Shown here: in pieces, positions 1 through 9,736 of the stretch
Position numbering within the stretch: the stretch's first letter is position 1
How the letters are laid out: every line of letters starts with the position of its first letter
Source of the DNA: Oscheius onirici
Lineage: Eukaryota > Nematoda > Chromadorea > Rhabditida > Rhabditidae
Direction: 5' to 3'
DNA length: 64,000 nucleotides
NCBI GenBank assembly: GCA_932521025.1
Contig: OW051469.1
Location: forward strand, 2,492,398 to 2,556,397
The notes under the pieces: model-generated
Told to the model about the DNA's origin: nothing
Database searches by the model: none
What the model saw: only the letters and a program-made list of their open reading frames with translations
Program-made: the position numbers and the translations under genes

Positions 1-317
1 TATGGAAGCTGGTTCGCTCTTTGACGACAAGCTGCGCATTCCGCCCCTCGACAACCAAGAAACGTACTGCTGTTCGGATATATCGAAGCAGAGTCGGCGC
101 TGGCTACGAAGCCATTCCACATATTTGGTCATCTCCGCGTGGAGTCCTTCAGCCACCTCAAACATTCCTGAGAGCTAGAAATCCTATTTTTCGCATGAAA
201 ATAAATCAAAATAACCGGGAAGATCACCGGAGGATCATCGAGCAGTTGCTGGTTCGTAATGAAGTGGTCCGGGAGAGCCTTGATTTTCTTCTCAACGGGT
301 CTTTTGCGGGGCGGCAT
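1..317 (-). CDS. Partial unknown protein, N-terminal part
   Basis: Two minus-strand exons (228-317 and 1-174) keep one open frame across a 53-nt intron (175-227). The ATG at 317-315 lies three bases behind a TTTTCAG acceptor, which suggests trans-splicing or a 5'UTR intron. The start is basic (MPPRKRPVEKK) and is followed by a helical, charged stretch with the motif EGLHAEMTKYVEWLR. The frame stays open to the window edge, so the C-terminus is missing. An acceptor two codons away (CTCTCAG) would shift the frame; I chose TTTCTAG because it keeps the frame open. I do not recognise the family. Confidence 0.5.
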
Positions 318-401
318 CTCCTGAAAAACAACAAAAAGTAATTCAAGTAAAGAGTAAGAAAGTGGGTGAAAATTGTGGGAAAACAATATGTATTGGGACA
401 T

Positions 402-1111
402 TTGAATTGACCTAGTTGCCGCGCCTCAATTGCAGCACAATCACAGACGACGCCAGCCGATAAACAGGTAATTTTCTTGAATTATTTACCCCAAAAATAG
501 CGGAATATATTGTAAAACGAGTCACGGAAGAATGGAGCAGTTCATAACCTAATTGAACGGACTACAACTATTTTTCAGCAAAAATTACATGAATATGGGC
601 ACTATTGCGAATGTAGGCTCGATTAAGAAGGTAAAAATATATCGAAAAGGTGGAAAAAATTGTCAAAAGCCAAATTTTAGGACACACAACCCGGCATAAC
701 ATGAACGGCTTTTTTTTGTTTGACATGCGAATATCAGTAAGAGAGCGAATAAATGCGTAGAAGAATGAAGAAACCTGAAAATATGATCTTGTGGAAGACT
801 TTAGCCGAATAAGGCCATATACCAAAGCTAGCCGAAAGAAATCCTGGTCTTTTTCGAGAAAATTTCGTGATTTTTACGCCAAAAATGTTGAAGAACTTGA
901 GAAAGAAAGTAACGACAACAATGCGGAATGTTTTTAGGACATGCAACATTTGCAATTTTGAGTACGGTACCTCTTCTTGTTCGCTGCAGGACCTGTCGCG
1001 CACTCCTTTAACTTTATTCGCTGCCTTTTTTTTGCCCTGACAAAGAATTTTATCTCACGAAAACCATGAAAATATCTTCGAAAACCTTCAAAATAACAAT
1101 TTTCTTGCAGA
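402..1111. other. Intergenic, no gene seen
   Basis: This AT-rich stretch separates divergent genes. ORFs here are short and lack splice or composition support. A pyrimidine-rich TTTCTTGCAG at 1101-1110 is the acceptor that precedes the next start codon. Confidence 0.5.
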
Positions 1112-3408
1112 ATGCTGCGGTATGGGTCAGGCTCGGGCTCTTCTCAGAACGACGTTTCAAGGGATGAAAATTTGCACAGGTTTGTGTCTTTTCCCTCATT
1201 TTTTTGGCTTCATTTACACGGATATTGATACGGTTTAGCTTATTAACAAATTTTCAGAGCCGCCAGTCCTCTCGTCACCAAAGAAGAAGAGTTTGCTAGA
1301 CTGAAAAAGCACTTTGAGCTTGCGTACGTGGTTTTCCAGTTATTTTTGTCCAAAAATGGGATTTTTCTCGTAAAAGCAACTAATTTTCAGTGAGAAGGCC
1401 ATCAAGCAGTTCTCGGCAGCCGAGGAGCTGATAGACAAATTTACAAATCTCAACCTGGCCAACGAAAATCTCGGCAAATGGGCTTTGACTACGGAGGTTC
1501 AAGGAAAAATGAACACTTTCAAGGTTTGTAAACTCTGGTTAAGCTTCATTTTTATACTCAATTTCCAGGAAACGCTCGCCACGGATAACACGGCCGACCA
1601 TCACAAATTCTGGGAGCTGATCGAGATTGACCAGACCGTCTCCTATCAACAGACGAAAATGAACGCAATTTTGGTGATTTCCATGTTTTCGGACGAATAC
1701 CCATTTTTAGCTAAAAACCAACGCCGATCTCCAGTGTCAAGTCAATCTCGCCCAGGAAATTTTCACCCGGACGCAGACGGAAGCCGTGGAAAACTTGAAA
1801 GATGTCGTGAAAAACAGCCTGGAACTCGTAAAGAGCCGGGAAGAGGAAGCCAGTCACTGGAAAACGGTACTTTTTACAGATCTTTCATTAATCAAATTAA
1901 ATTTGCAGCTCCATAACGACACGAAGAGGCAGTGCGACCAGACAAACAAGGATCTCAAGATTGTACAGAAGAAGGCCGACGAGCTGCAGAATGTAAGTTT
2001 TTTTATCGTCAGTTTGGTCCAACCATTATCCAAAAACATTTGCTCACAGAAAACAACTTTAAGCAGCGTGACGCAGTCAGTTAATGGATTGGCTGCGAAA
2101 TAAAACAGGCGCTGGTTCGACTCTCGCCCATTTTTTTTAGCTCTTCCTCATCTGGTTCTACTATCTCCATTTTTTTTCCAACTGTGACGAGACTAATTCA
2201 ACTGCTATTTGTCAGTTAGACTCTATGATATGTCACTTTCTTGCCAGAAGGTTAGCCCGATAACAGACTTCAGCTGGGTGTGTAATACCATCTCAAAGGG
2301 CCTCTTTTTAGAGAAAAACTATGTTTTGTCAGTATTTCAACAGACGTTTTTCTGCGCGAACAAACTCCCATATTTTCAGAGACTGACAGCTTCCGAAAAC
2401 GAAGTCCACATCTTGAAAGAACGCCTGCAACAGATGGAAAAAGCCGAACAGAACAAGGAGAATGCTAACAGTCGTGAGTTTTCTGCCGTGTTAACTTGTG
2501 GGATACTCAGCCATGCTACGCAGCTAAATAAGCAACTTGCCTGCGTATCATAGCTTAGTATCCAATAAAATGAGTCTCGAGACGAAAAATCTCCCAAAAA
2601 CGCTTTTGTGAGCAGATTATACCCATTTTTTTTCAGGACTGAGCCAAGATTTACAAGAATCCCGTCGCCGCGTTCAGCAGCTTCAAGGCGAGTTGGACCA
2701 AAAAACGGACGAGCTGGCCGCCATGGATACAGACGTCCGAAAAGCTATCGTCGACTACAATCAGCAGCGCGAGAAGCATCAGAGAGATTTGGAAAAGTAC
2801 ACCCAAAGCTTTGAGCTCAAAATGAACCAGGAGCTGGATCGCCAGGAAAAACAGCTCCGAGAAGAGCATAGCCGACTGGCGGATCAGCTTCAGAGTCAGG
2901 TTTTTGTCATTTTTATAGAAAAACTGAGAAAAATTAGATGAATAAGCTGGAAAATGAGAGGCTGATGCTGATGAGCAAGCTGGAAGACTACAAAGGTCAT
3001 GTGGAAGAATTCCGCCGCGAGAACGACTATCTGAAGAAGAATGCCAAACAGATCAAGCAGGACCTTCTGGCGCAGTGTCAAAGACGCGTTTTCAGTGTTC
3101 TCAACTACGATTCGCAGTCTTCTGGTAAGAATAAGAATCCTACCGTTTCACAAACTTCAAATACCGTCCAATTTTCAGATTCCCCTCCACCGACGCGTTA
3201 CGCCCCGGCTCCTACAGCTCAGAGCCGTTCCCGTTCCGTCAACTTTACCGAAAATACGGCTCCTCCTCGCGACTGGAGAGACTCTGAGCCCGTTCCGCCT
3301 GCACAAATGCCAATTTCTCGTCCCCCGGCCCCTCCAGCTCCGAAGCCTCTTCCCACAACCATCTCTCAGGTCCGTCAGCGTTCCAAATCATTCCTTCGTC
3401 CAAAATGA
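1112..3408 (+). CDS. Coiled-coil protein with proline-rich tail
   Basis: Ten exons: 1112-1179, 1258-1323, 1391-1523, 1569-1673, 1735-1866, 1909-1992, 2380-2473, 2637-2899, 2938-3124, 3179-3408. All phases match and give 453 aa. The ATG follows a TTTCTTGCAG acceptor by one base. Residues about 30-330 are almost continuous charged helix (for example LKERLQQMEKAE and RQEKQLREEHSR), so a long coiled coil is likely. The last 75 residues are rich in Pro/Ser/Arg (SPPPTRYAPAP, SRPPAPPAPKP), which suggests SH3-type ligands. The first helical part could be BAR-like, but I cannot show this. Intron 6 (1993-2379) holds a tRNA-like element. A cytoskeletal or membrane-scaffold role is inference only. Confidence 0.8.
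2061..2130 (+). repeat. tRNA-like element in an intron
   Basis: A degenerate Pol III A box (TGACGCAGTCAG, 2069-2080) is followed by a near-perfect B box (GGTTCGACTCT, 2114-2124) and a T-run. The stems do not form a convincing cloverleaf, so this is probably a tRNA-derived SINE head or a tRNA pseudogene rather than a working tRNA. Confidence 0.5.
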
Positions 3409-3477
3409 TCTCTTTTTTTCTGTATTTTTATTAATTAACTCATTTTAAGGTGCTATTTATGAACAATTTACTCATTT

Positions 3478-3824
3478 TTAGAATTTTATTGCCCGGAGAG
3501 CCGTTTCGAGTACGGTAGCATTCTCACTCGTGTCCCAGATCTCGTAGAGACAGGAATTTTGACAACGGTCATTCTTTTCCTGCTGGTCTGGATTTTTGGG
3601 AAAGCCGAGAATTTTTTGACACAGATCCGGACAAAGGCTAAAACGAACGTCTTCTGGCTCTTCTTGGGCTCTGGAGAACTGAAAAGCGATTTGTAGACAC
3701 TTTTTGTCTTACTGTAGCTGAACAGATTTCTGTGGTGACGTGACCACGAAAAACATAAGCGGGGGAAACAACAGGGAATAAAACTCACAAAAATGAAGTT
3801 AAAGCAGACGAGAAGGACGAGCAT
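3478..3824 (-). CDS. Small secreted cysteine-containing protein
   Basis: Exons 3789-3824 and 3478-3678 join in phase 0 to give 78 aa. The N-terminus is a hydrophobic signal peptide (MLVLLVCFNFIF) with probable cleavage just before QEEPED. The mature part has four cysteines in two CxxxC pairs (LCPDLCQ and RCQNSC). The ATG lies two bases behind a CTTCTTACAG acceptor, typical of trans-splicing. The gene converges on the coiled-coil gene; the two stop codons are about 70 bp apart. No family is recognised. Secretion is inferred from the leader. Confidence 0.65.
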
Positions 3825-3843
3825 TCACTGTAAGAAGAAGATT

Positions 3844-4325
3844 ATGGCGCCTTGTTGTCTGCGACTACAAGGTTTGTCAAAAATATTGGCCGTTCGGGCG
3901 TGACCGACGAGAGAGACCTTGGACCGATTCACACCCAGCCTATCCATAACCGTTTCAGAGACCAACAAACGGCTGGAAAGTTTCAGAATTCTCGGAATGG
4001 AGAGTCACTAAAAGGAAATCTCCCTGACAGCTTTTCAGGAAGCAATAAAGCCAGATTTTATGGGACTACTATACACCCTCGCTCCAGTCTTTGCACCTGC
4101 AGCTTCTGTTCCTTTTTCTCGCCCTGTCCCCAGCCAAATGCAGTTAAAATTTCCCAGTCTCTTTCTGCCTCAAACGGTGCTCCAGGAACACCAATTATGT
4201 CTTTCGACAGCTCGCAGCGGGTGGTGAAATTGTTCAGTCACAAAACCTCTTCAAGCAGCCCCCTCACATTTTACGGCAACTGCCAATTGCGGGAACGTGA
4301 TCCTCATTCAAAACACACTCGTTAG
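3844..4325 (+). CDS. Possible three-exon gene, uncertain
   Basis: A start at 3844 (MAPCCLRLQ) is followed by GT...TTTCAG junctions at about 3872/3957 and 4001/4038 that keep a frame open to the TGA region near 4325. The last exon is rich in Ser, Pro and Cys. Two other frames in the same DNA are also partly open, so the model is weak. It starts about 20 bp from the divergent small secreted gene, which would imply a shared promoter. Confidence 0.25.
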
Positions 4326-5485
4326 TCATGCATTGGAGCCATGTCTTTGGTTGTTGACCACCCATCTTTTTCGAGGAGAGGCTATAGTATCATCTTCTCC
4401 CCCACACACCTTTTATGAATTTTTGAGGGTACTTGTGAACTACACAGATGCAATATCAACAAAGTCCATAAGTCATAGAAACTAATTGAGTTGAAAATAA
4501 TTATGTTCAATTTGAACATCATACATTTATCTTTATGAAAAAGGCCAAAACTTCTCGATTGCTTCAAGGTTCTTCTCAAAAATGCATCCTTGTTCGTCCC
4601 ATGAAGCCTTCGCCCCATGAATTCTGCGAGATAACTTTCGAGGTAGTGGCGAGCAGTCCCTCGATGCTTCTTATTTTTTCCACTTCATGACGAGTGAATG
4701 GTGTCTGTCGTGGACTGTTTGGATGTTTGTGTGTGTTTGTTTGTCCATGGCCACGAGATTCGTCTCGACAAGTCATCAAGTGGTCAGGATAAGATAATTA
4801 GCCTTGAACTTGGAGTGAGAACGAACTATTCATGAAAAGTTAGGTTTTGTCAAAAGGTTAGTCGATTTGGATGGGAATCTAGAACTTGGACAGAATTTGT
4901 TTTGCACTTCTGAGCGCCGCAGGCGCCAGGGCGGCGACAGCCGTCGTTAGACGGCTGGTATAAATTAAGTCAAAAGTATTTCAATGTCAAAACAATATTA
5001 TCAAACTAGTATGCCTTATGGACTTTGTTGATATTGCGTCTATGCAGTTCACAAATACCTTTTTGAGTTTTTGTCTGGTCTCTCTGCCCCCTTGACTCTC
5101 TGTCTCCCACACTCTCAGGCTCTCAGTCTTCCAGATTTTTTGTCCCTCCCTCTTCAGGACTCTCTGTCTCTCTGCCTTTCTGTTTCTCTGTCCCTGTACT
5201 CTCCCCCTCATCATTTCACTGATGTTTGACTAGAGACTAATGACAGCATACGAAATGAGACGAACACCCTCATCCCGTTCCTGAAGAGCTCCAAAGAAGG
5301 CTAATTTTCCTGATTAATGTTCTTTCTCCGAGAGCTCCGTCCAAAAATTACCCCTCCACCTTATTTCGTAAATTAGATTGTCGCTCTCCGAAAATCCACA
5401 CTTCCAGGTTTTTGGAGTACTTCCCTTGGGGTATCTCTCTCTGTATCTCTTCCCTTAGTGATGAATAACGATGTGACTTACAGAA
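4326..5485. other. Intergenic with inverted repeat and CT-rich tracts
   Basis: Besides the inverted repeat, it holds a GC-rich palindrome (GCGCCGCAGGCGCC, about 4915), a short hairpin (CAGCCGTC...GACGGCTG, about 4938) and a CT microsatellite near 5080-5215. No coding exon is supported. Confidence 0.4.
4425..5073. repeat. Inverted repeat pair about 540 bp apart
   Basis: About 50 bp near 4425-4478 recurs in inverted form near 5018-5073 with a few mismatches; the shared core includes CAATATCAACAAAGTCCATA. This is the layout of a foldback or MITE-type element with long terminal inverted repeats. I could not find a clear target-site duplication. Confidence 0.55.
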
Positions 5486-6034
5486 ATGTCGGAAGAAAAC
5501 GTCGTCATGAAGGATTTTGATGCTATTGGTAAGTCTCTTTCTCTTCGTAAGTCCATTTTCTTCCAAGAGTCCATCACGACAAAAAAAGGACGATGAATCG
5601 TGTCAGACAGCCATTCCCGACTTTTTTTTCCTTGGGCTCTAGAGTCGATTTAGATGCCGAGCTCGGAGAAGGACACGTCCTTCGACTAATCTCTCATCTC
5701 TCTCATGACAGTCCCCGGTCTCAAGACGCTCTGAATCAGATTCACCAGGAATGTCTTCAAGTCTTCTCCAACTATCCACATAACAGTCGATCCAGCTCTT
5801 CGTCTTCTCCAATAGAGAATGAGAAGAAAAGGCCTTCGATGAAGAGAGCTGTATCGAGTCAGGGCAGGCTTGGGAATCAGCTCAAGCCGACGGATATTGC
5901 TAACAGAATGGGGAGGGAGAGACCGAAGGTGAGAGAGACAGTAAATCCAAAAAAAATTCCCCGTTCAGATCGTGACCCAGCATCCGCCTACCAGCAAGCC
6001 ACAGATTTTCATAGAAGCCACGGCTGCCCGATAG
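5486..6034 (+). CDS. Unknown 130-aa protein
   Basis: Exons 5486-5528, 5645-5928 and 5969-6034 give an in-frame product. The start codon follows a CTTACAG acceptor. The second exon needs the acceptor TCTAGAG rather than TCTAG, because the latter puts a stop in frame. The first 60 residues are acidic and probably helical (DLDAELGEGHVLRLISHL). The rest is Ser/Arg/Lys-rich with a run of six serines, so likely disordered. No domain is recognised. Confidence 0.55.
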
Positions 6035-6594
6035 AATTTCTCTAAAACACTTTTATTTTTCCGATAGTGATTTTATAAAGATTTGAACACGTCTGTGTCA
6101 CTAGTGTTCGCAGTCCCGCCAATTTTCGTGAAGGGGGAGATAAGAAAAGTTGTCATGATAAAGGTCAAGAAAAGGACAGCTGTCAGTTTGAGCTGTCAAC
6201 AGGTTTCCAAAACTGTACTATACTGTTCAGATGGAAGGGAGAGTTAAAGGACAGGTAAGTCTGAACTGACAGTAGTTTTGCCGTTTACTGTGTACTCATA
6301 AAACCTGAACATAGTAGATCCTCCCTTTTGAGATAGAGCCAACTCCCAGACAAGACACAGGCACAGTAAGTTGGACTTCCTCGCTCAATTGGATGGTCTG
6401 ACAGACCAGTGAGGTATACTGTAGTGGGTCTTTTGTCTACTGTACACCGGCTAGGAATCAGGGTCAGATCTCTTTAGACTGTCTCAGAACTGTCTATTGA
6501 AGCTGCTCTGTTGATGTTGACTCTCCTTTCAGAGCTACCTAACGCGCACCTTGTATCTCATTTTTCATATTCATGCACTGATTATATAGCTTTG

Positions 6595-6690
6595 ACATGT
6601 TCTACAAAGTTGTAGAAGTTTCTCTGCTCTACAACTTTGTAGAACATTGCTAAGCACGAAAATGCTTGTTTCCTTGTGAAAAATTTGATC
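6595..6690. repeat. Partial copy of a dispersed foldback repeat
   Basis: Two inverted copies of a TTCTACAAAGTTGTAGA-type motif lie side by side, followed by GAAAATGCT. The same unit occurs more completely at 17560-17790, 45565-45800 and 50255-50470. Confidence 0.5.
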
Positions 6691-7014
6691 GAAGCCACGG
6701 ACCCCTCGATTTCTGAGGCGTCCTACTGATGCCCTCCCTTTTACCAGTTCTCTGCAAGTTATATTTGAACCAAAGGCTGGTCGCTTCAATCTTACCCGAT
6801 TTCCCAACTTCTCCACCCCGAAAACAGACTGTGCCGTTCGGTCTCGTTGCGTCCCGTCAATCCGGAGATAGTGTGCTCATTTGGTGACTGATAAGCAGTC
6901 TTTTTTTTTGACTTTACAATGACAGCCGTCGCCCCCTGCCAACTGGGCACATTTAAGCGCCATGCCAAACAGTCTCCCGTCTCGTAGAGAGAGAGAGGCT
7001 TTGGTGATTGAGTC

Positions 7015-8065
7015 GAGATGAGATCATTTGAAGCATTTCATCAGGCCTGAATTACCACAGCCTCTTATTCATGTAGCCGACAGGAAAATCCACGTGGCTT
7101 TTCCAGCATGGCGCAGTCGGTAAGAGCGCCGACTGCGGAGCAACAGGATTCTGGTTCAATCCTCCTGGTACCCAAGTCGTTCCAAAAGCCATATTTTAAA
7201 CTTGTCAAATTTTATCCCACTTTTGTCTGTTTTAACTTAACTTGTCAAAACTAATGAAGCAATTCGCTTCTCTGTTTCTCGTGTTTCCTCCTGTCGTTGG
7301 GCAACTGAAATAAGACGGTATAGAACAAAGTGATTACTCGGAAAGGAACAAAATGCCGATTTCTGTTCTAGAAACTGACTCGGAATGGTAACCAATCCTA
7401 CCAAACCGATTGTGAAGAGAAGCGGAAGCTCTCTTCCAATAGCTGCTATCTGAAAAAAGACGAGAAGGAAGGAGTCTACAAAAGTTTTAGAGAGGAAATG
7501 TTTTTGTTTTTTGTTTGTGAGAAATGAACTCTTGAAATGAAATTGTTTTTTGGGAACTCCCAGTCACCAGTCCCTAAACACCTCGATACTGCCTCAGTCC
7601 TCCAATGCCCAATTTGCTAGTCACTCCGGAGAGATCCTTACCGAAACCCGAATCGGCCCTTGGACGGAAGACTAAAGGCTTTCGGGAAATGGGTTGCTCG
7701 GGACAGTCCCAGATTCTAGTCAAGATGTAAAGAGAAAAGTAACTGGGAGAGGGAGCTAAAGTAAGAGTAGAAACACCTGACCTCACTTGGAAGAGGACGA
7801 GAGCACAGGCGAGTAGCAGACGATTGAGTGAGCTAACAGAGAAGCGAATCTTGACAAGTTAAAAATATGGCTTTTGGAACGAACTTGGATAGCAGGGGGA
7901 TTGATCCAGACCCAGACAAGCCGCGAGGATTTTCCTGTCAACGACTTGAATACGAGGCTGTGGTAATTCAGGCCTGATGAAACGCTTCAACTGACCTCAT
8001 CTCAAAGTTTATGATTCGGGTTTCGGTAAGGATCCCTTCGGAGTGACTAGCAAATTGGGCGATTA
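7015..8065. repeat. Nested inverted repeats around a tRNA-like sequence
   Basis: The block 7020-7215 returns inverted at 7860-8000; both contain TTTCATCAGGCCTGAATTAC. A second pair links 7607-7650 with 8013-8065; both contain CCAATTTGCTAGTCACTCC on opposite strands. The left arm carries a tRNA-like core with A box TGGCGCAGTCGG (7109-7120) and B box GGTTCAATCC (7153-7162). The right arm holds a decayed version. The two pairs have different centres, so at least two inversion or insertion events are needed. Confidence 0.65.
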
Positions 8066-8108
8066 TTATCTATATGCCGCTCCCCGACATATTTTGCTTA
8101 TTCTGGAT

Positions 8109-8234
8109 ACCGGGTATACTCGAAAGTAGCGCGCCAACTCTTAACCATAGACGTCGATACGCAGGAAGGTTTGAAAATCAGCTGCGTGTCTATGCCAATG
8201 ATTAAAAGTTGGTGTGCAGGCTTTCGAGTTCCGA
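8109..8234. repeat. Short hairpin (foldback) element
   Basis: GGTATACTCGAAAG...CCAACTCTTAA at the left is matched by TTAAAAGTTGG...CTTTCGAG...CGAGTATAC at the right in inverted form, with about 60 bp between the arms. Confidence 0.45.
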
Positions 8235-8559
8235 GTATACGGTTACGAAAAAGCGACCGAAAAAACGCGACACGATTGCTTTCTGTCGAAAATCGATCGA
8301 AATCGAATTCAACCGGAAGAGAGACTTTCTCATACAGCTAGTCAGAACCTTCAAAACTAAAATGCTCAAGGTGGACAAAGGAGCATCATGAAATCAAGAA
8401 ATGGAAGATCAGTACATCCAGACAATTGAAAGAAGAGCCAGCTGTTTTTTGAAGCTTTCCCAGCCATTCCTTTTTTGGGAAGATTCCTACCGAAGCTCTT
8501 CTCACAATTTTCGCAAAAGTAAGTGGTCGCACTGTCAAAAAAAAACGCCAAACTTTCAG

Positions 8560-8918
8560 ATGCATCCCAGAACTTTTGCCCGTTCACTACGCATGAGTAA
8601 GGATGTCTATAACTTCCTCTCCAGACATTTCACAGAGTTTGCCATCCGTCTCAGGCATTCGTCCTTGCATACAGTTAGTTTTCTCACTGTCTCTGCCACT
8701 CTCTCTGTCTCTCTGTCCCTCTCAATTTCATTCTTTTTCAGAGGTATTCATCAGAACTGTATTACAAACGTGAAGGACCGGTTCCGCATAGGCCACATGC
8801 ATCTGCACGTATTCAAGACTGCTTTACCATCGTTCCCTTCTCTTTTGTCAGCTGTGAGCCACGGTTCGGGTATGATGTCCTCACCGTGTGCTCCAAAAGG
8901 TCCCATTCGAGAAGATGA
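8560..8918 (+). CDS. Unknown 96-aa protein, upstream cistron
   Basis: Exons 8560-8673 and 8742-8918 give an open product. The ATG sits directly on an AACTTTCAG acceptor, the usual trans-splice layout. The C-terminal half is well structured (YYKREGPVPHRPHAS, CEPRFGYDVLTVC). An alternative start at 8401 would need a 28-nt intron (8597-8624) and is less likely. The TGA at 8916-8918 overlaps the ATG at 8915-8917 of the next ORF. The two frames could instead be one gene with a frameshift or assembly error. No family is recognised. Confidence 0.5.
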
Positions 8919-9707
8919 AGTTTCCTTTCTCTAAACTGTTCATCAATCCGGGTACGGAACTACCCGAAAAGTCGTGGATAAAACGCATACCGTCGATCGA
9001 GGTCGAGACGGAGAATAGCGATCAGTATTCTAATGCCATAAAATACTTGGTAAGTTTTATTTTTTTTTCTTCGACGAGGAACTAAATTTAGAAACCTACT
9101 CATTTTGTTGCGAGGTATAATGCTCTACCTCTTTCACAGCTTCTCAATGCAGCTGAACGTGTGGAACAATTTCACGTGGAAAATACAGGCGCCATAGCCG
9201 AAATTTGTAAGGTAAGGGAGACAGTAACAGTAAATGTGACAGTAAAAGTGACTGAGAGACTGGGAGAATATGCCCCGATTGCAGAGATGGAAGAACAACG
9301 AACAGTTCAAAGCTACCCACATTGAGTTGAGCTCGTTGGAAGACGAAGAGACTCTCTCAGAATTCCTTCAAGGAGGCCGCTTCTACGAGTATCGAAAAGG
9401 CCATATCATTTTCTTCGTTCCAAATCCCGATGACTCGTATATTGTAGTCTACTGCGTAGACTTGTCCTTCATCAGACAAACGAGCTTCACGATTTTCACC
9501 AATATTCGCTCTTTTGCCGATCTGTTGTCCATCGAAAAGCTCATTCTCATTCTAACAAGATACCCAATTGACTTTTCAGGTTGTAACCCCGAATCTTCTT
9601 TTGACCTCAATATTTTCTGTGATCTCATGAATGCTTATAACCCAAGATATGTGAATAAATGGATGGAGAGAGATAGATTCTTGAGGGTGACCGAGGCTGT
9701 TCAATAA
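8915..9707 (+). CDS. Unknown 209-aa protein, downstream cistron
   Basis: Exons 8915-9049, 9140-9211 and 9285-9707 join in phase 0. The protein starts KFPFSKLF and has a mixed alpha/beta look with a hydrophobic core (YIVVYCVDLSFI). It has no signal peptide or membrane helix. It ends 29 bp from the agrin stop codon on the other strand; the agrin poly(A) signal (minus-strand AATAAA, 9714-9719) lies in that gap, so the two 3' ends must overlap. No homologue comes to mind. Confidence 0.65.
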
Positions 9708-9736
9708 TTTCCATTTATTCAAAAAGAGATCATGTT

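Larger units (their letters stand above)
6035..8400. other. Gene-free repeat-rich interval
   Basis: No exon chain is supported here. The space is filled by the repeat near 6.6 kb, the nested inverted repeats at 7.0-8.1 kb and the hairpin at 8.1-8.2 kb. Confidence 0.5.

Noticed and set aside
129-401. Single 90-aa minus-strand ORF reading through the intron
   Set aside because: The exon/intron reading with a 53-nt intron extends much further in frame and starts at the ATG behind an acceptor.
7104-7175. Functional tRNA gene
   Set aside because: A and B boxes are good, but the anticodon and T stems do not pair and the sequence lies inside an inverted-repeat element.
8597-8624. 28-nt intron in the gene at 8.4-8.9 kb
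   Set aside because: It is shorter than plausible spliceosomal introns, and the flanking exon is open without it when translation starts at 8560.
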